A stretch of 42,023 nt of DNA, from NCBI GenBank assembly GCA_025356295.1, contig JANXUJ010000115.1, positions 1 to 42,023 on the forward strand, in the 5' to 3' direction. Below, piece by piece: positions 8,740-17,036 of the stretch. The stretch is from Cyanobacteriota bacterium. Lineage in GTDB: Bacteria > Cyanobacteriota > Cyanobacteriia > Pseudanabaenales > Pseudanabaenaceae. Positions within the stretch are counted from its first letter, which is position 1. Every line of letters begins with the position of its first letter. The position numbers were made by a program, and so were the translations under genes. Under the pieces are notes generated by a model, which searched no databases, was not told where the DNA came from, and worked only from the letters and a program-made list of their open reading frames with translations.

Positions 8740-9228
8740 GTGAAATTACCCTTGTATATCGTCCTGTTTTTATTGGGTCTAGCGATCGCGCAAAGCATTT
8801 ACTTCTATCCATTACTACCCGACATCGTTGGTTCTCACTTTGATGCAGCAGGCAAAGCTAATGGAAGTTCATCCAAGCTTGGATATTTTATTACCTATCT
8901 TGTGTCCTTAGCGATAACCAGTTCTTTCACGCTATTTCTGATTCTCAAGTTATTGCCGACTTCCGCAATCAACTTACCCCATCGTGAATATTGGCTATCA
9001 GACGAGCAACGCGAACAGACATTAAGTTTTTTCAATGTACATATGTCTTGGTTTGGTGTTGCGACAATGGGATTGATGATTGCAATTTTTCATCTAACAT
9101 TTTTAGCTAATCTCAACCCAATCAAAAATCTTGATAGCGGGATTACTTGGGCTTTACTTGGTGCTTTTTTCGCATTCATAGCTTGGTGGATTGTAGTGTT
9201 ATTACGACGTTTTCCTGCCCCACCATAA
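8740..9228 (+). CDS. DUF1648-containing membrane protein
   Basis: FYPLLPDIVGSHFDAAGKANG; multiple TM segments. Likely GTG start at 8740; track start at 8668 lies inside a hairpin. Confidence 0.65.
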   Translation: MKLPLYIVLFLLGLAIAQSIYFYPLLPDIVGSHFDAAGKANGSSSKLGYFITYLVSLAITSSFTLFLILKLLPTSAINLPHREYWLSDEQREQTLSFFNVHMSWFGVATMGLMIAIFHLTFLANLNPIKNLDSGITWALLGAFFAFIAWWIVVLLRRFPAPP

Positions 9229-9232
9229 TTCC

Positions 9233-9271
9233 CAAGAGCAGAGGAAGCGCTAAGCGCCTTCTCTGCTCTTG
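9233..9271. repeat. Intergenic hairpin H4
   Basis: CAAGAGCAGAGGAAGCGC-TAA-GCGCCTTCTCTGCTCTTG. Confidence 0.85.
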
Positions 9272-9285
9272 AGGGTTGCTATAGA

Positions 9286-10296
9286 ATGAAGCAGATCGTA
9301 AATATCACAACTAACAAAACTATGCCACGTTATACAGGAATTTCTAGCGAAGCCTTTCGACATCCCCTTGATCGCCAAGCCGAACAAGCCCTCCGTAGTG
9401 TGCCAGGCTTCGATCTCGTTGCAGGCAAATTTGTCGAGTTTATGTACGAACGTCCACAGACGATCTATCACATCGGTAACAGTATTCAAGTTAGTCATCG
9501 CCAATATGCCACGATCCATCGCATCTTTCGTGAATGTATTGCCGACCTTGATGTTCAACCTGAACCCACTCTATTTGTGTCGCAAAACCCTGTCGCCAAT
9601 AGTTACGCCCTCGGAAAAGAGAATCCTTACATTGTGATCAATTCAGGATTACTTGATCTTTTAACAGAAGATGAAATCCGTTCTGTTCTCGCTCACGAAC
9701 TCGGACATATCAAATGTGGTCACACAACCCTAATTCAGATGGCAATGTGGCTGATGAGTGTCGTGTCTACGATTAGCGAAATGACTTTTGGCTTAGGAAA
9801 TCTGGTTAGCAGTGGCTTGATCTATGCCTTTTTTGAATGGAGACGCAAAGCTGAACTATCTAGCGATCGCGCAGCTTTACTTGTTAGCGATGATCTTGAT
9901 ACAGTTCTCTCGACAATGATGAAGCTCTCAGGCGGAAGTTCTGCTTTTGCTCATGAACTCAGCTTACCTGAGTTTATTCGTCAATCAGAAGCCTATCAAG
10001 AACTCGGTAAAGATAATCTCAATCAAATCTATAAATTCATGCTCTACAACGGATTTGGAGCAGGTTCGATGCTCAGCCATCCATTTCCAGTCGAGCGCGT
10101 TCACTATATTCGCGAATGGGCAGAGTCAGAAGAATATCGCAATATCAAATCTGGCAATTACAAACGCGGCGACACCACGGGCGCTGTCGATGTTTCTCAA
10201 AGCCCTAAAGAAACTGAAAAGCCTGAAAGCGAAAGCGATCGCCTCAAGCGTCAAATTGATGAACTCCAAGCCGAAATCAATCGCCTCAAACGCTAG
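9286..10296 (+). CDS. M48 family metallopeptidase
   Basis: VLAHELGHIKCGHT zinc motif, ELSSDRAALL. Alternative ATG at 9322. Confidence 0.93.
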   Translation: MKQIVNITTNKTMPRYTGISSEAFRHPLDRQAEQALRSVPGFDLVAGKFVEFMYERPQTIYHIGNSIQVSHRQYATIHRIFRECIADLDVQPEPTLFVSQNPVANSYALGKENPYIVINSGLLDLLTEDEIRSVLAHELGHIKCGHTTLIQMAMWLMSVVSTISEMTFGLGNLVSSGLIYAFFEWRRKAELSSDRAALLVSDDLDTVLSTMMKLSGGSSAFAHELSLPEFIRQSEAYQELGKDNLNQIYKFMLYNGFGAGSMLSHPFPVERVHYIREWAESEEYRNIKSGNYKRGDTTGAVDVSQSPKETEKPESESDRLKRQIDELQAEINRLKR

Positions 10297-10350
10297 ATAT
10301 TGTTAAAGGCGATCGCGCGATCGTCTCTAGTCCCACAACATCACAAATCT

Positions 10351-10776
10351 TTAATCACATGACCAGTCATCTATAGACAACTCTACAATTTGTCCAAAAT
10401 CTGATTTGTTACGAGTTACTAAAGTTGCATTGTTTGTTAAGGCGATCGCAGCAATTTTGAGATCCATATTTCCTAGACGAGGATAGGCTTTGCGTAAGCG
10501 TTGATGTTCTAGGGCAGAGGCACGGCTAAAAGGGATAATGGCGATCGCTTGGTAATTGATAGCTAGTTGCTGTAATCCTTGATAGGCAAAGATTTGTTCG
10601 TCTAATGTTTTTGCTTTCGCTAAAAAAGCGAGTCTTCCTCTAATCTGCTCTTCGTAGGTAATAACGGTAACCGCAACTTCAGGATCTTCTATCTCTGTAA
10701 GTTTGGCTAAGATTCGCTTTCCTTCTTGTCCATTGCGCTGAATGAGGCTGAGATGATCGGTGTCAAAAATATACAT
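10351..10776 (-). CDS. VapC-type PIN-domain toxin
   Basis: MYIFDTDHLSLIQR...MDLKIAAIALTNNATLVTRNKSDF. Confidence 0.88.
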   Translation of the reverse strand: MYIFDTDHLSLIQRNGQEGKRILAKLTEIEDPEVAVTVITYEEQIRGRLAFLAKAKTLDEQIFAYQGLQQLAINYQAIAIIPFSRASALEHQRLRKAYPRLGNMDLKIAAIALTNNATLVTRNKSDFGQIVELSIDDWSCD

Positions 10777-10782
10777 GATGCT

Positions 10783-10995
10783 TTATTCAGCGGATTTGCG
10801 CCATTCTTGACCGAGGCGATTTGCTTCGTCAAAGGTGGGATCGTTTTCAAAGCTACCTGCGACTTTTAACCACCAAGGTGTTTTTTTCTGAACAAATACA
10901 GATAGCATATGTCGCATTTGCGCGAGTTCTGTTTCTAATGCGGCTACTCTAGTTTCTAGGTGTTGAGATTTGTCTTCAAGCTGTTGAGATAGCAT
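10783..10995 (-). CDS. Coiled-coil antitoxin of VapC pair
   Basis: Heptad-like LEDKSQHLETRVAALETELAQM then WWLKVAGSFENDPTFDEANRLGQEWRKS, directly upstream of the PIN toxin. Confidence 0.7.
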   Translation of the reverse strand: MLSQQLEDKSQHLETRVAALETELAQMRHMLSVFVQKKTPWWLKVAGSFENDPTFDEANRLGQEWRKSAE

Positions 10996-11191
10996 AGAAG
11001 TTTTTGGTGAGCTAAGGTTATGCGGCTATTATAGCAAGTTGCTTGCAATTGTAAATTTACGAGATCGCCCCTAATCCCATAAAGTCAGATCGCTTTACCA
11101 TTATTAGCTAAAATGTTGTGGTGCTACAATTGATTGGCGATCGCTCAAATTAACCAGCGCAAACAATTATTTTACATAGAAATCTAAAACG

Positions 11192-11389
11192 ATGACTATT
11201 CAACAAATTGAGTCGGCTATATTAGAACTTCCTCCTAACGAATTTCGCAAAGTTATTGATTGGCTGTTGGATTTAGATTATCAACGTTGGGATGAGGAGT
11301 TAGAGAGAGATATTGAGTCGGGGAAGTTAGATTTTCTGGCACAAGAAGCGATTGAGGATTTTGAAAATGGATTTTGCAAGCAAATCTAA
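11192..11389 (+). CDS. Orphaned small antitoxin
   Basis: MTIQQIESAILELPPNEFRKVIDWLLDLDYQRWDEELERDIESGKLD; stop overlaps start of a truncated toxin (TAATG). Confidence 0.65.
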   Translation: MTIQQIESAILELPPNEFRKVIDWLLDLDYQRWDEELERDIESGKLDFLAQEAIEDFENGFCKQI

Positions 11390-11460
11390 TGCACTTCACA
11401 ACCAGACGATTTTGGGGATATTACAAAGCTTTACCTGAAACTATTCAGGAGATTGCCTAA
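11389..11460 (+). pseudogene. Truncated RelE/ParE-like toxin (N-terminal 23 codons only)
   Basis: ATG at 11389 gives MHFTTRRFWGYYKALPETIQEIA*, a recognisable start of a cyanobacterial small toxin family, then a premature stop. Confidence 0.65.
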
Positions 11461-11604
11461 CCAACCTTCCCACAACTGAGATCGTCACTTTTATGGCACA
11501 GGTAAAAAGATGATGACAATGTGATCAGTATTTCGTTAGCTAAAATGTTGTAACAACAATAAGTTTAGGGTAAAATATGCTGCCAGACCTCAAAACAACT
11601 ATAA

Positions 11605-13443
11605 ATGTCAACTGTACCCAAAATAGAATCGCATAATCTTAGTGTAGCTGAGCTTTTCAAAGATTTTTATTCAGTCCCAGATTTTCAAAGGGAATATGTA
11701 TGGAAAACAGACAATGTTAAGAAACTATTTTATGACATTATTGAAGAGCTTTATGATGATGACGAGCCAGACAATGATTCTGAATATTTTTTGGGTTCGA
11801 TAGTTGTATTTCGTGACGAGTCGGGTACTTTCCAGCTTGTAGATGGTCAACAGCGACTAACGACTATCTATATGTTTTTTTGCGCTATTAGGGATTTACT
11901 CCGTGATTTTGAATATCAAACATCTCGAACTATCGAGGAGAGAATCTCAGGGGTTGCTCAAGATCCAAAGACTGGTTTTGATATTCTTAGGCTTAGAGTT
12001 ACATTGCAATATGGAGCAGGAGCCAAAGCTTTGTCAATTATTGCTAGTAGAGAAGAAGAAATTAGTAGTATTGATAAAGGAATTTTAAGTTCAGTTCAAG
12101 ATTTAGTTAATGCGTATGAAGTTTTGAAAGGATTAATATCAGAAAGATTTGTAGAAAGCCCAGACGTACTCCTTAAGTTTTCATCCGTTTTTGCGAATAA
12201 AGTAAAACTGATAAGAATTGAAACCCCAAGTTTTAAAAATGCTCTCAAAGTTTTTGAAACTATCAATGATCGTGGAATAGGTTTAAATTCTATGGATCTT
12301 CTTAAAAATTATCTTTTTATAAATACAGCAAATTCTAACTCAATAGATAATGTAAAAAATCACTGGCAAAGCCTTAAAAGTCGTTGGGACAAGCTCACTA
12401 GAATTCTTCATAAATGCCAAGAAGATCCAATGAGATTCCTGCGTTACTATATAATGTCGCATTATGAAGTGGATTTACAAAACAACTTTCCTGAAGAGAG
12501 CATTTATGATTGGGTTGTTAAAGAGAACGATCAACATCAAATCAATAAAGACCCCTTATCCTTTGTAGATAAACTAATAGAAGCTTCTGAGCATCATTTC
12601 CACTTTATTAAAGGAGAAAATGTTGATGGTTCACCTAACCCTTATTTGAAGAATATCACAAGACTACAAGGTAGATATAGTCAACACTTTATACTTTTGC
12701 TTGCGGGAAGATACCTACCCAAGGAGCTTTTTATGAAGCTTTGTTACTGGGTAGAAAATCTATTATTCATTTATACTATCACTCGTTCTACGCGCAAGGA
12801 CGTTAATATGATAAGAAATTTTTCCCAATGGAGTAAAAATATTAGAGCTATCAAGGATATCGGTGAATTTAACAATTTTGTTAGAAGTAGTTTCCAGAAA
12901 GAAATTACATCACTATCAGGTGATTTTGATTTAACATTTCGTGAACTTACTGATTCAAAAATTGCAAAATTTCGCATCAAATATATTCTTGCGAAAATGA
13001 CTCAGTTTGTTAACGAACAAGCGTACAGCAATCCTACTCAATTAGATGAATATTTGGATAAATCTCTAACAATAGAACATATTCTTCCAAAATCAACAAA
13101 GTCAGAGGGAAGACATAATTTTAATAAACCCACAGAATATAACTTGTATGCCAGCAAGCTAGGGAATCTAGTTCTTTTAGAAAAATCTATCAACAGTTCA
13201 ATTTCTGATTCATCTTTTGAGGACAAGAAAAATGGCTATACTCAATCCCAGTTTCTATTAACTCGATCTCTGGTTGGGAACAATAAAGTTGGTAATAACA
13301 CACAAATCAATCGTGCTATTAATTTACTTAATTTAAAACATTTTGATGCTTGGGATTCTTCTACTATTGACGAGAGGCAAGAAATTCTAGTTAATCTAGC
13401 AAGGAAAGTATGGGGATTAGAAAACACACCAAACTCCAATTAG
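11605..13443 (+). CDS. DUF262 + DUF1524 protein (GmrSD-like type IV restriction family)
   Basis: VPDFQREYVW, LVDGQQRLTTI, C-terminal SLTIEHILPKS HNH-type motif and KLGNLVLLE. Confidence 0.88.
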   Translation: MSTVPKIESHNLSVAELFKDFYSVPDFQREYVWKTDNVKKLFYDIIEELYDDDEPDNDSEYFLGSIVVFRDESGTFQLVDGQQRLTTIYMFFCAIRDLLRDFEYQTSRTIEERISGVAQDPKTGFDILRLRVTLQYGAGAKALSIIASREEEISSIDKGILSSVQDLVNAYEVLKGLISERFVESPDVLLKFSSVFANKVKLIRIETPSFKNALKVFETINDRGIGLNSMDLLKNYLFINTANSNSIDNVKNHWQSLKSRWDKLTRILHKCQEDPMRFLRYYIMSHYEVDLQNNFPEESIYDWVVKENDQHQINKDPLSFVDKLIEASEHHFHFIKGENVDGSPNPYLKNITRLQGRYSQHFILLLAGRYLPKELFMKLCYWVENLLFIYTITRSTRKDVNMIRNFSQWSKNIRAIKDIGEFNNFVRSSFQKEITSLSGDFDLTFRELTDSKIAKFRIKYILAKMTQFVNEQAYSNPTQLDEYLDKSLTIEHILPKSTKSEGRHNFNKPTEYNLYASKLGNLVLLEKSINSSISDSSFEDKKNGYTQSQFLLTRSLVGNNKVGNNTQINRAINLLNLKHFDAWDSSTIDERQEILVNLARKVWGLENTPNSN

Positions 13444-13453
13444 TTTTTGTGAA

Positions 13454-13569
13454 AACTTAATTTCAGCCTTCTGATTGAGAGCGCCAGCAATTTTCTGTAA
13501 CCTTGAAGAGCGATCGCCCATTATCATCAGCATCCTCAAGCAATTCGCGATCGCCGATTGTTTAGTTCC
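13454..13569 (-). pseudogene. XRE-type antitoxin relic (copy R1)
   Basis: Reverse strand reads ...LQKIAGALNQKAEIK with disrupted upstream frame; similar to R2 and R4. Confidence 0.65.
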
Positions 13570-13737
13570 AATGCGATCAGCAGATAGTGATTATTATCTA
13601 AAATTCTAATTTAATCAACCGTCAAATTTTGTAGAGCGATCGCCGTGATCTAAAAAAGCTGAAATTGCACCAAGTTTTGTATCATCCAAAAAAAATTGTA
13701 AGCTAAAATAGCATCAAACCTTCATTGCTACTTGACT

Positions 13738-14034
13738 ATGAACGAATTAAAAATTTTTACCGAATACCCAGATCGCGCAATTGCAATTCTTCAAAAAACA
13801 ATCCGTACTGAAATCCTGCGAATGGAACAAGGCAAAAAACAGATAGAACAGAAATTAAAAACATTCGAGCAGAAATATCAAATCTCGTCCAGTGAATTTG
13901 TCACCTCTTGGACAGCCGAGAACTTAGAAGGCAGAGACTTAGAATATGTCGAATGGTTTGGTGAATATCGCTGTTTAGAAAATATTACTCAAGATTTACA
14001 GATTCTCCTAAGCTTACAAAATGTCAGTATTTAG
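13738..14034 (+). CDS. Small protein, probable antitoxin partner of TumE-like toxin
   Basis: MNELKIFTEYPDRAIAILQKTIRTEILRMEQGKKQIEQKL; overlaps next ORF by 14 bp. Confidence 0.55.
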   Translation: MNELKIFTEYPDRAIAILQKTIRTEILRMEQGKKQIEQKLKTFEQKYQISSSEFVTSWTAENLEGRDLEYVEWFGEYRCLENITQDLQILLSLQNVSI

Positions 14035-14407
14035 CTATTTTCAAGGCTTAGTTCTTGCAGTTTCTCGGCTAGAAGATTACGGTTTAGCCAAAACAGTTAC
14101 ATCTAATAGTGAATCTCGTCCATCAGGTGAACTATTTATCAATATTGAAGTAGAACTAATTGATAACTCTGTACTTTTTATTCGAGAATATATTTCCGCT
14201 AAACAAGAAAAGATTGAACATTTCAGCTATGCCTACCAATATCAATCTGCGGATGAAAGTCTGATTTTCCGTTATGACAATGCCAATCACAAACCAGCAT
14301 TATCGGAAAAGGAACATAAACACTTACGGAATGGAGAAATCATTATTTACCCGCTACCAAATATTGAATTGATAATTGACGAAATTTTAGATTGGTTAAC
14401 AACCTGA
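14021..14407 (+). CDS. TumE/DUF6516-like toxin
   Basis: ELFINIEVELIDNSVLFIREYIS..EKIEHFSYAYQYQ...LIFRYDNANHKP pattern. Confidence 0.65.
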   Translation: MSVFSYFQGLVLAVSRLEDYGLAKTVTSNSESRPSGELFINIEVELIDNSVLFIREYISAKQEKIEHFSYAYQYQSADESLIFRYDNANHKPALSEKEHKHLRNGEIIIYPLPNIELIIDEILDWLTT

Positions 14408-14441
14408 TAAAACAAACAATAACCTATGCTAAAACTAAAAC

Positions 14442-14640
14442 AGCGACTACACCAAACTTGTCTCAAGACGCGATCGCGCTAAACTTAATCTCAACCTTCT
14501 GATTGAGAGCGCCAGCAATTTTCTGTAACATTGAAAGCGAAGGCAAATCATAATCAGCATCTTCAAGCAAGAGCGAGCGCCGATTGTTTAGTCCCAGATT
14601 ATTAGGTTTTGTTGGGGTTTGATGAGAGGCGATCGCGCTG
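14442..14640 (-). pseudogene. XRE-type antitoxin relic (copy R2)
   Basis: Reverse strand LLLEDADYDLPSLSMLQKIAGALNQKVEIKF; frameshift just upstream. Confidence 0.7.
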
Positions 14641-14693
14641 TAGATTTAGCGATTGGCGGTATAAAATATAACTACGATAAGAGGATGATCATC

Positions 14694-14960
14694 ATGGCGA
14701 TCGCAACACCAAACGCACTAACAGATAACCGTATCCGCTACGTCACCAACATCGAAGGCAAAACAATCGATGTAATTGTCCCCGTTGAACTTTGGCAACA
14801 AATCATTAATTCCATCAACATTGATAGCAACCTATCTCAACAAGAAGATAATCTGGAATCCTTCTCTTTACAGAATTTAGAACAATGCTATGGAGAAGAT
14901 GAACCTGAGTACCCATTAGAGCTAATCAAGGAACACAACAGCAATTATGCAAGAAAGTAA
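14694..14960 (+). CDS. Antitoxin of MazF-like pair
   Basis: NIEGKTIDVIVPVELWQQIINSI...; overlaps toxin ORF by 14 bp. ATG 14685 is an alternative start. Confidence 0.65.
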   Translation: MAIATPNALTDNRIRYVTNIEGKTIDVIVPVELWQQIINSINIDSNLSQQEDNLESFSLQNLEQCYGEDEPEYPLELIKEHNSNYARK

Positions 14961-15297
14961 AATTATTCTTACCCCTATTCCACAATCCAATGGAGCCATC
15001 AAAAATCGACCTGCATTAATTCTCAGGAAAATGCCAAAATATCAAGACATTTTAGTTTGTGGAATAAGTACCCAACTAAAGCAATATATTCCTGATTTTG
15101 ACGAAATCATTTCTCTTAATGATGCTGACTTTGAATTAAGCGGCTTAACTAGCCCTTCCGTTATCCGACTAAGCTTTCTAACCGTCATCCCTAATAAAAA
15201 CGTAATTGGAGCGATCGGCAATATTTCAATAGAGAGGTATCAACGCCTTATCGCAAACCTAGCCAACTATTTGACCCAAAATGAACACAACTTATAA
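14947..15297 (+). CDS. MazF/PemK-like toxin
   Basis: NRPALILRKMPKYQDILVCGISTQLKQYI...SVIRLSFLTVIPNKNVIGAIGNIS. Confidence 0.8.
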   Translation: MQESKIILTPIPQSNGAIKNRPALILRKMPKYQDILVCGISTQLKQYIPDFDEIISLNDADFELSGLTSPSVIRLSFLTVIPNKNVIGAIGNISIERYQRLIANLANYLTQNEHNL

Positions 15298-15337
15298 ACA
15301 ACTGTAATGCCCTCATCAAAGAAGGTTGGATAATTCA

Positions 15338-15685
15338 ATGGCAACTACCGATAACACCCTAGACTCATGGCGCAAAACCCTAGAAACTTTGCTCCAATAC
15401 TATGCCGATCTTCCCTATCGCTATGGAAACGTGAGTGCTTACGTTGTCGTTAGCCGCGATCGCAACCACTTCATGCTGATGCGCGAAGGATAGGAAAACA
15501 GTCGGCGAGTACATGGATGTGTTGTTCATGCCGAAATTCGTAACGACAAAATCTGGATTCACTATGATGGTATTGAAGATGGCATTACTGATGAATTGGT
15601 TGCAGCAGGAGTTCCCAAAGATCATATTGTCTTGGCTTTTCATCCGCCTCAAGTGAGAGAGCATACTGGATATGCTTTGGCATAA
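15338..15685 (+). pseudogene. xisI: xisI-like gene interrupted by one in-frame amber stop
   Basis: MATTDNTLDSWRKTLETLLQYYADLPY...MLMREG[TAG]ENSRRVHGCVVHAEIRNDKIWIHYDGIEDGITDELVAAGVPKDHIVLAFHPPQVREHTGYALA*; frame intact on both sides of TAG 15491-15493. Confidence 0.88.
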
Positions 15686-15711
15686 GCTCTGAGATGGTCG
15701 CATCATAAAAC

Positions 15712-15782
15712 AGCGATCGCTGATTGTTTAGTCCCAACGCGATTATTGGGTTTTGCTTGGGTTTGATGAGAGAGGCGATCGC
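15712..15782 (-). pseudogene. Short XRE-type antitoxin relic (copy R3)
   Basis: GATTGTTTAGTCCCAACGCGATTATTGGGTTTTGCTTGGGTTTGATGAGAGAGGCGATCGC matches the distal part of R2. Confidence 0.5.
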
Positions 15783-15855
15783 TTGTTTACTTAAAAAGTG
15801 ACGTGATTAGCGATCGGTATACTCTAAAATATTGATTATAGAGATATTGATAAAT

Positions 15856-16119
15856 ATGAAACGTACACAAGTAAAAGTAAATTTATCTCTTCCATTTAAA
15901 GCTCTCATAGAAATGATGAGTTCCCTAGAGCTGCGCGAGAAAATCAAACTGCGAGAACTATTAGACCGAGATATTGCCGTAACTCAACAAAAAGCTCAAA
16001 ACTTACCCTCACAAGAACTCGAACCTGCGATAGAAAGTTTTCGGCGTGGTTGGGACGACGTAATGAATGGCAGAACCAAGCCAATTTCGGAACTATGGGA
16101 AGGGATTGATGTCGATTGA
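15856..16119 (+). CDS. Antitoxin of RelE-like pair
   Basis: MKRTQVKVNLSLPFKALIEMMSSLELREKIKLRELLDRDI...; overlaps toxin start. Confidence 0.65.
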   Translation: MKRTQVKVNLSLPFKALIEMMSSLELREKIKLRELLDRDIAVTQQKAQNLPSQELEPAIESFRRGWDDVMNGRTKPISELWEGIDVD

Positions 16120-16453
16120 TCCATTAGTTGAGCTTAAGTTCTCAGAAGAGTTTAAAAATAAACTGCGTGATTTATCAAAAAAGTATCGTAATATTCGTGC
16201 AGACTTACAGCCAGTTCTTGATGACCTCCAAGCAGGAAACTTTCAAGGCGATCAAATTGCTAACGTTGGCTATACGGTTTACAAATTGCGGGTTAAAAAT
16301 CGGGACAACAAAAAAGGTAAAAGCGCAGGTTATAGAGTCATTTACTACGTCAAAACAGCTACATCAGTTTTTCTAGTGACGATTTACTCAAAATCTGAGC
16401 AGTCAAATATCCCAGCCGCAGAAATTCGCCGTATTCTGGCTAACTATGAATAA
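16109..16453 (+). CDS. RelE/ParE-superfamily toxin
   Basis: VELKFSEEFKNKLRDLSKKYRNI...VYKLRVKNRDNKKGKSAGYRVIYYVKTATSVFLVTIYSKSEQ. Internal ATG 16109 preferred over track start. Confidence 0.8.
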   Translation: MSIDPLVELKFSEEFKNKLRDLSKKYRNIRADLQPVLDDLQAGNFQGDQIANVGYTVYKLRVKNRDNKKGKSAGYRVIYYVKTATSVFLVTIYSKSEQSNIPAAEIRRILANYE

Positions 16454-16464
16454 ATTTTAAGATA

Positions 16465-16655
16465 GCGACTACACCACACTCGTCTCAAGGCGCGATCGCT
16501 AAAAACTTAATCTCAACCTTTTGATTGAGAGCGCCAGCAATTTTCTGCAACATTGACAGCGAATGACCATCATGATCAGCATCTTCAAGTAACAACGCAA
16601 TCATTTGTTTTGATACAGATTGGGTTTCGTTTGGGTTGGACGAGAAGCGATCGCG
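16465..16655 (-). pseudogene. XRE-type antitoxin relic (copy R4, best preserved)
   Basis: Reverse strand ...TQSVSKQMIALLLEDADHDGHSLSMLQKIAGALNQKVEIKFLAIA without a start or full N-terminal domain. Confidence 0.75.
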
Positions 16656-16720
16656 GTTAGATACTGATGATTTAGGCGATATTCAATAAATACAAGCTTG
16701 TTGAGAATGTAACTAGCCAT

Positions 16721-16969
16721 TTACCAAACTTCCAAACCTATAGGCGATCCCCAATCCTCTTCTTGAACTTTATAGTTAGATGGAATTTGGGAGACTAAAT
16801 ATTTTAGCTCATACTTACCTCGGATTTTACGAACAGGTTTGATCACAATTTGCTCTTTCATACTGACAACTTCTAGGTCATCACCAACTAAAATATTAGC
16901 CTTAGCTAAAATTGATTTACTGAGTCTAATTCCCTGACTATTACCGCATTTCTGGACTTTGACCAACAT
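16721..16969 (-). CDS. MazE/AbrB-like antitoxin, no adjacent toxin
   Basis: MLVKVQKCGNSQGIRLSKSILAKANILVGDDLEV swapped-hairpin signature. Confidence 0.8.
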   Translation of the reverse strand: MLVKVQKCGNSQGIRLSKSILAKANILVGDDLEVVSMKEQIVIKPVRKIRGKYELKYLVSQIPSNYKVQEEDWGSPIGLEVW

Positions 16970-17036
16970 AACTTTGGACGATTATTTTTGTGAAAAGCGT
17001 ATAACCTAACACTTTAAAATATTGATTTCCTGAAAC

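Noticed and set aside
11461-11535. C-terminal remnant of the truncated toxin
   Set aside because: A reading DDDNVISISLAKML* exists, but I could not match it convincingly to the toxin family.
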